NCBI GenBank assembly: GCA_017650905.1 | Contig: JAGCDZ010000108.1 | Span: 1 to 43,912 of the forward strand | From: Prevotella sp. | Lineage (GTDB): Bacteria; Bacteroidota; Bacteroidia; Bacteroidales; Bacteroidaceae | Length of the DNA: 43,912 bases | Direction of reading: 5' to 3' | Part shown: one piece after another, positions 18,461 to 26,946 of the stretch | Layout of the letters: every line of letters begins with the position of its first letter | Numbering within the stretch: position 1 is the stretch's first letter | Program-made: the position numbers and the translations under genes | The notes under the pieces: generated by a model | The model's database searches: none | The model's input: only the letters and a program-made list of their open reading frames with translations | What the model was told of the DNA's origin: nothing

Positions 18461-21400
18461 TCAATCTGTCATAATTGTACGACAGATTGTCAGAGCAGTC
18501 TCTACGGAAGGAACAGGTGAAATAACGATAGAACGCTTACCATTGGTCTCACGGAAATTACATTGGCGGGGATTCCGAGAAACATAGTTGAGTACCTTAC
18601 CGAAGGCCTCGCTTTGGTAATAAGGACTTTCGGCATTACTGACAAAATAGAGATACATCTTCTGTTGTTTGAGCATGATCTTCTCAATACCGAGTTGTTT
18701 GCCATAAGCACGTAGAGGCACCACACAAATAAGCTCTTCGGCCACCTTGGGGATTTCGCCAAAACGGTCTCTCAGACGACTCCGATAGGCCTCAAGAGCT
18801 GAATTGAGATCGTTGCGGTTAGCCAGGTTATCGAGTTCGCGGTAAAGTAGCATACGCTCTGAATCGTTAGGGACATACTGATCAGGGAAATACATCTCGA
18901 TATCAGATTCGAGGGCACAATCATCGACGAAGGCGATATGGCTAGAAATTCTAGGAGAACCAGTATTGCTAGTCCGGCTAGTCTGACTAAAATTACTAGG
19001 ATGGCTTGCGGCGGATTCGGCCGCAGAGAACTCCGGCTCTTCGTTCCTCAGTTCAGCCATCGCCTGATTGAGAATCTTCTGATAGGTTTCGTAACCTAAG
19101 TCGGAGATGAAGCCCGATTGTTCGGAGCCGAGGAGATTGCCAGCACCACGGATATCGAGGTCCTGCATGGCAATATTGATGCCGGAGCCAAGGTCGGAGA
19201 AGTTCTCGAGGGCCTCCAAGCGTCGGCGCGACTCCGGATTAAGGGCAGCCAACGGCGGTGCCAACAAATAACAGAAAGCCTTACGATTGCCACGTCCCAC
19301 GCGACCTCTCATCTGATGCAGATCGGAAAGTCCAAAGTTATGTGCCCCGTTGATGATGATGGTATTGGCATTGGGGATATCGATTCCGTTCTCCACAATA
19401 GTAGTGGAGAGCAATACATCGTAGTCATAATTAGAAAAGTCGAGCACAATCTTCTCCAGTTCTTCAGGCTTCATCTGTCCATGTCCGATGGCGATTCGTG
19501 CATCGGGGATGTATTTATGAATCATTTCAGCGATGTGTGTCAGGTCACTGATGCGGTTGTTGACGAAATAGACCTGACCATTGCGCGACATCTCAAAGTT
19601 GATGGCATCGGTGATAATCTCCGCGCCGAAGGTATGTATCTCCGTTTGGATAGGATAACGATTAGGAGGCGGTGTCTGTATAACACTCAAATCGCGAGCT
19701 CCGACGAGTGAAAACTGAAGGGTTCTTGGAATAGGTGTAGCCGACATGGTGAGCGTATCGACATTCGACTTCATCTGACGCAGCTTCTCCTTCGTAGAAA
19801 CACCAAACTTCTGTTCCTCATCGATAATAAGCAGGCCGAGATCCTTGAACTTCACAGTCTTACCGATGAGCTTATGCGTACCTATAATAATATCTATTTT
19901 GCCATCAGCCAGGTCTTTGAGCACCTGCGTAGTCTGTTTGGCACTCTTGGCCCTTGTCAGATAGTCCACTCGCACAGGCATCTCCTTCAGACGAGAAGAG
20001 AAGGTACGGAAATGCTGATAAGCCAGAACGGTCGTCGGCACCAGTACGGCCACCTGCTTGCCGTCGCAAGCCGCCTTGAAAGCTGCACGCACCGCCACCT
20101 CGGTCTTTCCGAAGCCCACGTCGCCACAAACAAGACGGTCCATTGGACGGACACGCTCCATATCCTGTTTCACATCGAGTGTCGCCTTCAACTGATCAGG
20201 CGTATCTTCGTAAATGAAACTGGCTTCGAGTTCGTGCTGCAGATAAGAGTCTGGGCTGAATGCAAAGCCTTTCTCGCGACGACGCTTGGCATAGAGTTTA
20301 ATCAGGTCACGGGCGATATCCTTAATATGTTTCTTGGTTCGCTCTTTGAGTCGTTCCCATTGCCCATTGCCCAATGTCGAAAGGCGTGGCGGTTCACCAT
20401 TATCCTGCGACTTGTATTTCGACACCTTATAAAGGGAGTGGATAGAAACATAGATGCTACCGCCACCATTGTAGAGGATTTTAATCATTTCCTGATAGCC
20501 ATCCCCTTGGGGCATACGCACCAGACCACCGAACTTTCCTACACCATGATCGACATGCACCACAAAGTCGCCGATTTCAAACTGCTGGATTTCCTTCAAC
20601 GTAAGGGCCATCTTGCCACTACGGGCCTTATCGCTCTTTAAGTTGTACTTATGGAAGCGGTCGAATATCTGATGGTCGGTAAAGATGCATATTCTCAGGT
20701 CGTCATCGGCAAAACCCTCGTGGAGGGTCTTATCGACGGGGGTGAACTCAATGGGGACGGTTCCGAGTGAGTTTCCGTATGACGACTCACTTGAAATTGT
20801 CCCCATTGAATTCAGGATCTCCCGGAGGCGTTCATTCTGTTTCTGGCTGTCAGCAAGGATATATATCTGATAGCCTTTCAACTGGTAGTCTTCGAAAGTC
20901 TGTTTCAACAGATCAAAATTCTTATGGAAAAGCGGCTGGACGGTGATGTTGAACCGCAGCGTGGCATTAGGCTGCACTGACGGACGATGGCCGAACTCAA
21001 TCCGTCGGAACGTGTCGGCATCAGACATAAACTGTGCACCTGTAATAAGCTGCGACTCCTTATGCATTTGCCGTTCAATCTCCTGTCGTTCCATCTCTGT
21101 AGCCTCTTCCATCAACTCCATCCTGGCCTGAGAGGAGAAACCCTCCTGATAGACACGGTCAATCGCATCGCGCACATAATGATAATCCTTCGTCACTAGC
21201 ACCGTATTCTTTGGGACGAACGAGAGGAATGGCACCTTGTCGTCGACAGTCACCAGCTCTGGCACAATCTCGATCCTATCCCTTTGTTCTTTCGACAACT
21301 GGTCCTCTACTTCAAAAGTACGAATACTGTCAATATCCTCACCGAAGAAATCGATACGATAGGGATATTCGCAGCTAAAGGAATAGACATCAAGAATAGA

Positions 21401-21937
21401 ACCACGCAAGGCAAACTGACCTGGTTCATAAACATAATCCACTTCACGGAAGCCGAACTCACGCAAGGTCTTCTCAATATCCGCAACAGCAATCGTCTGG
21501 TCTTTCTCCAAGACCAATGTCCGTTCATCGAGACTCTTCTTCGACACCACCAGTTCAGCAACGGCCTCGGGATAAGTTACGACATAAAGTGACTCTCCCA
21601 TCCTTGCCATCACTTCTGTACGAAGAATCTCACTGGCCGCATCACGCTGGGCATACTTGATGGCACGACGATAACTCGAAGGGAAGAAGAGTACACGATA
21701 ACTCCCCATCAACTGCGTCAGGTCATGGTAGAAATAGCCGGCCTCCTCAGCATCTTGAAGAATAAAGAGCAAGGGATTCTTACACTTTGAAGACAGGCTA
21801 CCGAAGAGCATCGTGGCACTTGACCCCAACAGGCCTTCGAGGAAAATCGTCTTTGCCGAAGATTTTCCCATTGCCTGCGCCAAGGCCGATACCTGCGGCA
21901 ACTTGGCATAAACTTTCTCTAATTCCTGTATATTCAT
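18461..21937 (-). CDS. mfd: transcription-repair coupling factor Mfd
   Basis: 1158 residues. It removes RNA polymerase stalled at lesions and recruits UvrA. Domains in order: UvrB-like N-terminal region (GSSATMLFGSL, FFPSSYRRAIKYAQRD), the RNA-polymerase-interacting domain (FEIGDFVVHVDHGVGKFGG), SF2 helicase/translocase with Walker A GDVGFGKTEVAVRAAF, DEEQ box IIDEEQKFGV, and motif VI HQMRGRVGRGNRKAF, then the C-terminal D7 domain (VPNDSERMLLYREL). Two in-frame repeat-derived insertions are seen: a 9-bp-period tract (18942-19004) coding for a Ser/Thr/Asn/Pro linker before D7, and a palindromic segment (20744-20813) coding LNSMGTISSESSYGNSLG ahead of FTPVDKTLHEGF. Both sit in linkers, so the enzyme is probably functional. 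Divergent from the mannosyltransferase gene. Confidence 0.97.
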   Translation of the reverse strand: MNIQELEKVYAKLPQVSALAQAMGKSSAKTIFLEGLLGSSATMLFGSLSSKCKNPLLFILQDAEEAGYFYHDLTQLMGSYRVLFFPSSYRRAIKYAQRDAASEILRTEVMARMGESLYVVTYPEAVAELVVSKKSLDERTLVLEKDQTIAVADIEKTLREFGFREVDYVYEPGQFALRGSILDVYSFSCEYPYRIDFFGEDIDSIRTFEVEDQLSKEQRDRIEIVPELVTVDDKVPFLSFVPKNTVLVTKDYHYVRDAIDRVYQEGFSSQARMELMEEATEMERQEIERQMHKESQLITGAQFMSDADTFRRIEFGHRPSVQPNATLRFNITVQPLFHKNFDLLKQTFEDYQLKGYQIYILADSQKQNERLREILNSMGTISSESSYGNSLGTVPIEFTPVDKTLHEGFADDDLRICIFTDHQIFDRFHKYNLKSDKARSGKMALTLKEIQQFEIGDFVVHVDHGVGKFGGLVRMPQGDGYQEMIKILYNGGGSIYVSIHSLYKVSKYKSQDNGEPPRLSTLGNGQWERLKERTKKHIKDIARDLIKLYAKRRREKGFAFSPDSYLQHELEASFIYEDTPDQLKATLDVKQDMERVRPMDRLVCGDVGFGKTEVAVRAAFKAACDGKQVAVLVPTTVLAYQHFRTFSSRLKEMPVRVDYLTRAKSAKQTTQVLKDLADGKIDIIIGTHKLIGKTVKFKDLGLLIIDEEQKFGVSTKEKLRQMKSNVDTLTMSATPIPRTLQFSLVGARDLSVIQTPPPNRYPIQTEIHTFGAEIITDAINFEMSRNGQVYFVNNRISDLTHIAEMIHKYIPDARIAIGHGQMKPEELEKIVLDFSNYDYDVLLSTTIVENGIDIPNANTIIINGAHNFGLSDLHQMRGRVGRGNRKAFCYLLAPPLAALNPESRRRLEALENFSDLGSGINIAMQDLDIRGAGNLLGSEQSGFISDLGYETYQKILNQAMAELRNEEPEFSAAESAASHPSNFSQTSRTSNTGSPRISSHIAFVDDCALESDIEMYFPDQYVPNDSERMLLYRELDNLANRNDLNSALEAYRSRLRDRFGEIPKVAEELICVVPLRAYGKQLGIEKIMLKQQKMYLYFVSNAESPYYQSEAFGKVLNYVSRNPRQCNFRETNGKRSIVISPVPSVETALTICRTIMTD
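18942..19004. repeat. 9-bp-period minisatellite inside mfd
   Basis: Seven 9-bp units, five starting CTAG (18942, 18951, 18969, 18978, 18996) and two degenerate (CCAG at 18960, CTAA at 18987). It encodes HPS-NFS-QTS-RTS-NTG and so on, a three-residue period. Confidence 0.85.
20744..20813. repeat. 70-bp palindromic insertion inside mfd
   Basis: GAACTCAATGGGGAC (20744-20758) against GTCCCCATTGAATTC (20799-20813), one mismatch, with an inner AGTGAGT / ACTCACT pair. It lies in frame within mfd. Confidence 0.85.
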
Positions 21938-21948
21938 TAGAAATTGTG

Positions 21949-22011
21949 TGCAAAATTACTAAAATTTCTGCGATTAGCGCATGCTTGTCACAGATTTTTA
22001 GTAATTTTGCA
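21949..22011. promoter_or_regulatory. divergent mirrored promoters of mfd and the mannosyltransferase gene
   Basis: TGCAAAATTACTAAAA (21949-21964) and its exact complement TTTTAGTAATTTTGCA (21996-22011) form a 16-bp inverted repeat 31 bp apart. Each arm carries a -7 box TAATTTTG: minus strand at 21958-21951 for mfd, plus strand at 22002-22009 for the gene at 22029. Confidence 0.75.
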
Positions 22012-22028
22012 GCGTAATAACTCAGATT

Positions 22029-22781
22029 ATGCACGTAAGCGACAGTATTATTATTATTCCGACTTATAACGAGAAGGAAAACATCGAGAAGATTATCCGG
22101 GCTGTGTTCGGACTGGAGAAATGCTTTCATATCCTCGTTATCGACGATGGTTCCCCAGATGGAACAGCAGCTATCGTAAAGAGACTGATCAACGAGGAAT
22201 TCGGTGACAGGCTGTTCATTTTGGAGCGCAGTGGAAAACTCGGTCTCGGCACAGCGTATATCACTGGTTTCAAGTGGGCGTTGGAGCGCGACTACGAGTA
22301 CATTTTCGAGATGGATGCCGATTTCAGTCATGATCCCAACGATTTGCCTAGATTATACAGTGCCTGTCATGATGAAGGTTACGATTTGGCCATTGGAAGC
22401 CGGTATATCTCTGGCGTAAATGTTGTCAACTGGCCCATCGGACGTGTCTTAATGAGTTATTTTGCCTCGAAATATGTGCGTATTGTGACAGGCTTCAAGG
22501 TACACGACACAACGGCCGGCTTCAAATGCTACAAGCGTCGTGTGCTGAAAACCATCGAACTCGACAAGATACGTTTCAAGGGTTATGGTTTCCAGATTGA
22601 GATGAAATACACCGCCTATAAAATCGGTTTTAAGATCAAAGAAGTCAGTGTCATCTTCGTCAATCGCCGTGAGGGAACGAGTAAAATGTCGGGGGGCATC
22701 TTCGGTGAAGCCTTCTTCGGCGTGATGCAACTCAGATGGGATGGATGGACCAGGAAATATCCTAAACCGGTTGAGAGTTGA
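22029..22781 (+). CDS. polyprenol-phosphate mannosyltransferase (DPM1-like, GT2)
   Basis: 250 residues, a GT-A glycosyltransferase of family GT2. Nucleotide-binding IIPTYNEKENIEKIIRAVF and VIDDGSPDGTA open the fold; the metal-binding DxD is in YIFEMDADFSHDPNDLPRL; the family text AIGSRYISGVNVVNWPIGR and DTTAGFKCYKRRVL follows. The family moves mannose (or a related sugar) from its GDP/UDP form to a polyprenyl phosphate on the inner membrane. No membrane segment is obvious, as in soluble DPM1. The ATG lies 20 bp after the -7 box. The next gene, plsC, starts 23 bp downstream, so a lipid-linked envelope operon is likely. Confidence 0.9.
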   Translation: MHVSDSIIIIPTYNEKENIEKIIRAVFGLEKCFHILVIDDGSPDGTAAIVKRLINEEFGDRLFILERSGKLGLGTAYITGFKWALERDYEYIFEMDADFSHDPNDLPRLYSACHDEGYDLAIGSRYISGVNVVNWPIGRVLMSYFASKYVRIVTGFKVHDTTAGFKCYKRRVLKTIELDKIRFKGYGFQIEMKYTAYKIGFKIKEVSVIFVNRREGTSKMSGGIFGEAFFGVMQLRWDGWTRKYPKPVES

Positions 22782-22811
22782 AAGTTGAAAAATGAGAGTA
22801 GAGAGTGAAGA
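22771..22811. repeat. heptad-like repeat at the mannosyltransferase/plsC junction
   Basis: GTTGAGAGTTGAAAGTTGAAAAATGAGAGTAGAGAGTGAA-type text with a 6-8 bp period. It spans the stop of the upstream gene and supplies the GTG start of plsC at 22805. Confidence 0.6.
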
Positions 22812-23575
22812 GCATTGTTAAGATATTATATTGGGTTTATCAATTGGTGATAGGGTTGCCGTTATTGGTGATTCTGACGATTGTGACGGCAATAGTGGTA
22901 GGTATTGGAACGACCATCGGTAATGGTCACTTCTGGGGCTACTATCCCGGGCGCTGGTGGGGTAAACTTATTTTGAAACTGTTTCTGATTCCCGTCAAGG
23001 TGGAAGGTCGCGAGCATCTGGAGAAAGAGCAGAGCTATGTGTTTGTCGCCAATCATCAGGGGTCATTCGACATTTTCCTCATTTACGGTCACTTGGGCCG
23101 CAACTTCAAGTGGATGATGAAACAGCAGTTGCGCAAGATACCCGCCGTAGGCTATGCCTGTGAGAAATCACATCAGATATTCGTCGACAAACGGGGTCCC
23201 AGCAAAATCCGCAAGACCTACGAGGATGCTCGTGAGATATTGAAAGAAGGTTATAGCGTGACGGTGTTCCCAGAAGGTGCCCGCACTTTCACCGGCCACA
23301 TGGCCCATTTCAAAAAAGGAGCTTTTGCTCTGGCCGACGAATTGCAATTGCCCGTTGTTCCCCTGACCATCAACGGCAGCTTTGACATTCTGCCACGTAT
23401 GAAAGGGTTCAATTTCATCAACTGGCATCCGCTGACCCTGACTATCCATCAGGCCATCTACCCCATTGGTCAGGGACCGGAGAATATAGATGCCACCCTG
23501 CGACAAGCTTATGACTCTGTGATGTCATCGCTCAACCCTAAATATCAAGGATTCGTGGAAAACCCAGACCAATGA
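22805..23575 (+). CDS. plsC: 1-acyl-sn-glycerol-3-phosphate acyltransferase
   Basis: 256 residues. Acyltransferase motifs: HX4D in FVANHQGSFDIFLIYG and FPEGAR in VTVFPEGARTFTGHMAHFKKGA. It acylates lysophosphatidate to phosphatidate in phospholipid synthesis. The N-terminal helix (LVIGLPLLVILTIVTAIVVG) anchors it in the inner membrane. The start is a GTG (22805) within the repeat tract; the ATG at 22792 is out of frame and soon stops. Its TGA overlaps the ATG of the phosphoesterase gene (ATGA), so the two are translationally coupled. Confidence 0.93.
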   Translation: MKSIVKILYWVYQLVIGLPLLVILTIVTAIVVGIGTTIGNGHFWGYYPGRWWGKLILKLFLIPVKVEGREHLEKEQSYVFVANHQGSFDIFLIYGHLGRNFKWMMKQQLRKIPAVGYACEKSHQIFVDKRGPSKIRKTYEDAREILKEGYSVTVFPEGARTFTGHMAHFKKGAFALADELQLPVVPLTINGSFDILPRMKGFNFINWHPLTLTIHQAIYPIGQGPENIDATLRQAYDSVMSSLNPKYQGFVENPDQ

Positions 23576-24762
23576 TTGCACGTGCCCCCTATCTGTTCCT
23601 GCTGCTGATCATCATCCCTGATCTGTATTTCGACCTTCATTATTGGCGGCATAAGTATTCTGTCGGCCAACGTTTCTGTCGCTGGCTCCCCACCATCGGA
23701 CTGGTTGCCTATACCATCTACCTGATGTATGAGAAAAACTTCATTCCTGACAATCCTAACATTATATATATATACCTATTCTTATTAGGCTTCATTGCCG
23801 TTCCCAAGGTGGTATATATGCTCTTTTCCATTACTGGGTTGTCGTGCAGTCATCTGTTTCATCGGAAAAAGAGTCCCCGTCCTCATAAAAACTATGGCAA
23901 TCTGCTCGGACTGCTCTTTGTGCCTATTCTATGGTTTGTTCTCTTCTATGGTTCATTCGTCGGGTTCCAGAAATTGGACATCAACCGTCAGACCTTCACT
24001 TCGCCCGACCTTCCTAAGGCATTCAACGGCTATCGCATCGTACAGTTCTCCGATGCCCATGTCGGCACCTATACCGGCAAGCGGCAATGCTTGCTGCAAC
24101 GTGCCGTCGACAGTATCAACGCCTTACGTCCTGACTTAATTGTCTTCACAGGTGATATCCAAAATACCAAGCCACAAGAGTTATACCAGCAAATGGACAT
24201 TCTCTCAAAATTAAAAGCTAAGGATGGCATTTATTCCGTACTCGGCAACCACGACTATGCAAAATACGTGGACTGTAGCGAAGCAGAGAAAGAAGCCAAT
24301 TGTCGCGAGACCATCAGTTTGGAAAAACAATTAGGTTGGAATCTGTTGCTTAACAGTCACCAGATTATTGAGCGTGGGAAAAGCCGGATCGTCATTGCCG
24401 GGATGGAGAATGACGGCGACGGCAAGGTCTTTCCACAGAAAGGCGATATCAACAAGACCTTGAAAGGCGTGGATAATCATGATTTCATCCTGATGCTTGA
24501 GCATGACCCCTCTTCCTGGAAGCGAAAGATCATCCCTGACGGACGAGCACAACTCACCCTCAGCGGTCACACCCACAAGATGCAGTTTGCACTTTTCGAC
24601 TGGTGCCCCTTGTCTGTCACTGGCGCTGAGTTCAATGATTGGTATACTGAAGATCAGCAGTCGCTTTTCGTCACATCGGGTTTAGGTGGACTGATTCCAT
24701 TCCGTTTCGGTGCTCCAGGTGAAATCGTTGTCATCACCCTGAAAACCCAAGCTAAAGATTAG
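23572..24762 (+). CDS. membrane metallophosphoesterase (calcineurin-like)
   Basis: 396 residues. About four N-terminal membrane segments (to residue ~130) are followed by a calcineurin-like phosphoesterase domain with the metal ligands in order: FSDAHVGTYTG, VFTGDIQNTKP, SVLGNHDYAKY, LMLEHDPSSW and LSGHTHKMQ. Similar YkuE/YaeI-type proteins act on lipid-linked phosphates such as UDP-diacylglucosamine, but the substrate here is unknown. Operon with plsC fits a lipid role. Its 3' end overlaps the convergent MetH-activation gene by 11 bp. Confidence 0.9.
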   Translation: MIARAPYLFLLLIIIPDLYFDLHYWRHKYSVGQRFCRWLPTIGLVAYTIYLMYEKNFIPDNPNIIYIYLFLLGFIAVPKVVYMLFSITGLSCSHLFHRKKSPRPHKNYGNLLGLLFVPILWFVLFYGSFVGFQKLDINRQTFTSPDLPKAFNGYRIVQFSDAHVGTYTGKRQCLLQRAVDSINALRPDLIVFTGDIQNTKPQELYQQMDILSKLKAKDGIYSVLGNHDYAKYVDCSEAEKEANCRETISLEKQLGWNLLLNSHQIIERGKSRIVIAGMENDGDGKVFPQKGDINKTLKGVDNHDFILMLEHDPSSWKRKIIPDGRAQLTLSGHTHKMQFALFDWCPLSVTGAEFNDWYTEDQQSLFVTSGLGGLIPFRFGAPGEIVVITLKTQAKD

Positions 24763-25612
24763 CTGCGAGAAACTTTCGGCAGACTTCGACAGGCAATCCA
24801 CGACGACAGGCATAGTCCTGGAGCTGATCTTCTCCGATTTTCCCCAAATTGAAATAACGGGCCTGAGGATGGGCCATCATCAGACCGCTCACGCTGGCAT
24901 GGGGTTTCATAGCACCACTTTCTGTCAGACGGATACCAATCTGTTTCATATCAATCAGTTCGTCGAGCACGAAATTCAGGCTCGTGTCAGGCAGCGAAGG
25001 ATAACCAACGGCAGGACGGATACCTTGGAACTTCTCAACAAGCATCTCAGGAATTGTCAGTTGTTCTTCCTTTGCATAGCCCCAGAAATCCTTTCTTACT
25101 TGTTCATGCATCCGTTCCGCTGCAGCCTCAGCCAAACGGTCAGCCAATAACTGAGCCATCATCTTCTGATAAGGATCGGCATCGAAATCCGTTTCAAGCC
25201 CCATATCTGCAGAAGTGGTAAAGATGCCGATTCTAGAGGTGAGAGGTAAGAGGTGAGAAAGACTACGGGTAGGCGAGTTTCGCTCGGGAATGGTAAGAGA
25301 TATGTTTTGCGGACTGACGAAATCCGAGAGACAAAGGTATGGCGGTTCGCCCTGCTGCTGTCGCAAACAAGGTATTCTGTGAGGCTGAAATATTCTTTCA
25401 CCTCTAACAACTATATCATCCTCATCTGAATTTGCCTCAAAGAGCTCAAAGAGGGCATAGGCATGATAGTGTCCTTCCCATTGCGTCAGGAACGTTTCAG
25501 CCTCCTGACGTAGACGCGCCTTCTCTTCCTCATTCTTCACCTGCCAAGCAAAGAAGAAGTAGGCCCAGTTGATGTAAGGCGCTAACTCATGGATATCATA
25601 GGTGATAATCAT
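24752..25612 (-). CDS. standalone methionine synthase activation-domain protein
   Basis: 286 residues corresponding to the AdoMet-binding reactivation domain of cobalamin-dependent MetH, without catalytic modules. Family motifs: YLCLSDFV, WGYAKEEQLTIPEMLVEKFQGIRPAVGYPSLPD (RPAxGYP contacts AdoMet) and ESGAMKPHASVSGLMMAHPQARYFNLGKI. The domain normally reductively methylates inactive cob(II)alamin; as a separate protein it probably serves a split MetH encoded elsewhere. About 27 residues between SDFVSP and GIFTTSAD look inserted and are encoded by a repeat-like stretch (25228-25310). ATG overlaps the pyrC stop (ATGA). Confidence 0.88.
   Translation of the reverse strand: MIITYDIHELAPYINWAYFFFAWQVKNEEEKARLRQEAETFLTQWEGHYHAYALFELFEANSDEDDIVVRGERIFQPHRIPCLRQQQGEPPYLCLSDFVSPQNISLTIPERNSPTRSLSHLLPLTSRIGIFTTSADMGLETDFDADPYQKMMAQLLADRLAEAAAERMHEQVRKDFWGYAKEEQLTIPEMLVEKFQGIRPAVGYPSLPDTSLNFVLDELIDMKQIGIRLTESGAMKPHASVSGLMMAHPQARYFNLGKIGEDQLQDYACRRGLPVEVCRKFLAANL
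25236..25262. repeat. heptad-like repeat inside the MetH-activation gene
   Basis: GAGGTGAGAGGTAAGAGGTGAGAAAG: units close to GAGGTGA with a 7-8 bp period, in frame, encoding SHLLPLTS on the minus strand. A GCGA-GTT-TCGC mini-palindrome lies just beyond it (about 25272-25284). Confidence 0.65.
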
Positions 25613-26946
25613 CTGAAAACGACAGGTTGTCCGATATAGTCTGAATCCACCACGCCATCAGCATAGACCGTATGGCCATTACAGAGGGTGCGTTCCACAC
25701 GCCATAGGAACATATGTCCCTCCATCGGACTCCAACCACATTTACTCAGAATCATACTCTTCGTGCAGACCCAAGCCGTATTGGGACGCACCAATACCAA
25801 ATCTGCCTGATAGCCTTCACGGATAAAGCCACGATGGCGAACTTCAAAAAGGCGGGCCGGATTGTGGCACATCAACTCCACAAGCCGTTCTAAAGAAAGG
25901 ATGCCATTATCCACCAATTCCAACATCGTCACCAGCGAGAACTGAATCATCGGCATCCCGCTGACAGCCTTCGCACAGCCACCCTCCTTCTGCGAGAGCA
26001 GATGGGGCGCATGATCAGTACCGATAACCGTGATACGGCCATCGCAGAGAGCCTGCTGTAAAGCCTCACGGTCACGTTCGGTCTTAATGGCAGGGTTACA
26101 CTTGATGCGAGTACCCAGACTGACATAATCACGATCACAGAAATAAAGATGACTCACCGTCGCCTCGGCAGTGATATTTGAGAGATGAGAGGAATGGTTT
26201 GTTGGCAATAGGTCCAATTCCTTGGCAGTTGTCAGATGGGCAATATGCAGACGGGCGTGATGTTTCGTGGCTAATTCTACAGCCAAATGCGTGCTCTCAT
26301 AGCAAGCCTCCTCACTACGGATTTCCGGATGGTGGATCACCTTAGGGTCGTCACCATACTTTTCCTTCGCCATGGCCATATTTCGGTTGATGATAGCCGT
26401 ATCCTCGCAATGCGCCATGATGGGCAATTTCGCGGAAGAAAACAACTGTTCCAACGACTCTCTATGATCCACGAGCATATTACCCGTAGAACTGCCCATA
26501 AAGAGTTTGATGCCTGGGATGCGATGCGGATCCAGTTGCTCAAAGAGAGAGATATTGTCGTTGGTGGCGCCGAAGAAGAAGCTATAGTTCACGTGGCTCT
26601 TCTCAGCAGCCAAAGCAAATTTTCCTTCGAGTGCTTCAAGCGTCGTTGTCTGAGGCACCGTATTCGGCATATCGAAATAGGTGGTCACGCCACCTGCCGC
26701 TGCCGCACGACTCTCTGTGTCGATATCGGCTTTCTCCTTCAGACCTGGCTCACGGAAGTGTACATGATCATCAATAATGCCTGGTAATACGAAACACCCC
26801 GAAGCATCAATGACCTCATCAGATGATGCTTCGGGATCTTTATTTCCTTGAATAATCTGCGTTATCTTTCCGTCTTCGATGACGATCGTACCATCGAACG
26901 TCCTGCCTTCATTGACAATAGTTCCGCCCTGGACAATGGTTCTCAT
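25609..26946 (-). CDS. pyrC: dihydroorotase
   Basis: 445 residues, an amidohydrolase of the class-I/multifunctional-like dihydroorotase type. Zinc ligands are in DDHVHFREPGLKEKADIDTE; further metal His in IMAHCEDTA and LHIAHLTTAKELD; the catalytic Asp in GTDHAPHLLSQKEGG. It cyclises carbamoyl-aspartate to dihydroorotate in pyrimidine synthesis. Middle gene of a three-gene unit with ATGA overlaps on both sides (DUF4369 gene before, MetH-activation gene after). Confidence 0.95.
   Translation of the reverse strand: MRTIVQGGTIVNEGRTFDGTIVIEDGKITQIIQGNKDPEASSDEVIDASGCFVLPGIIDDHVHFREPGLKEKADIDTESRAAAAGGVTTYFDMPNTVPQTTTLEALEGKFALAAEKSHVNYSFFFGATNDNISLFEQLDPHRIPGIKLFMGSSTGNMLVDHRESLEQLFSSAKLPIMAHCEDTAIINRNMAMAKEKYGDDPKVIHHPEIRSEEACYESTHLAVELATKHHARLHIAHLTTAKELDLLPTNHSSHLSNITAEATVSHLYFCDRDYVSLGTRIKCNPAIKTERDREALQQALCDGRITVIGTDHAPHLLSQKEGGCAKAVSGMPMIQFSLVTMLELVDNGILSLERLVELMCHNPARLFEVRHRGFIREGYQADLVLVRPNTAWVCTKSMILSKCGWSPMEGHMFLWRVERTLCNGHTVYADGVVDSDYIGQPVVFR

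Noticed and set aside
20360-20378. CCCATTGCCCATTGCCCAATG repeat-like text in mfd as a third insertion
   Set aside because: It encodes the conserved TLGNGQWERLKE segment, whose length is normal for Mfd, so it is ordinary coding sequence.
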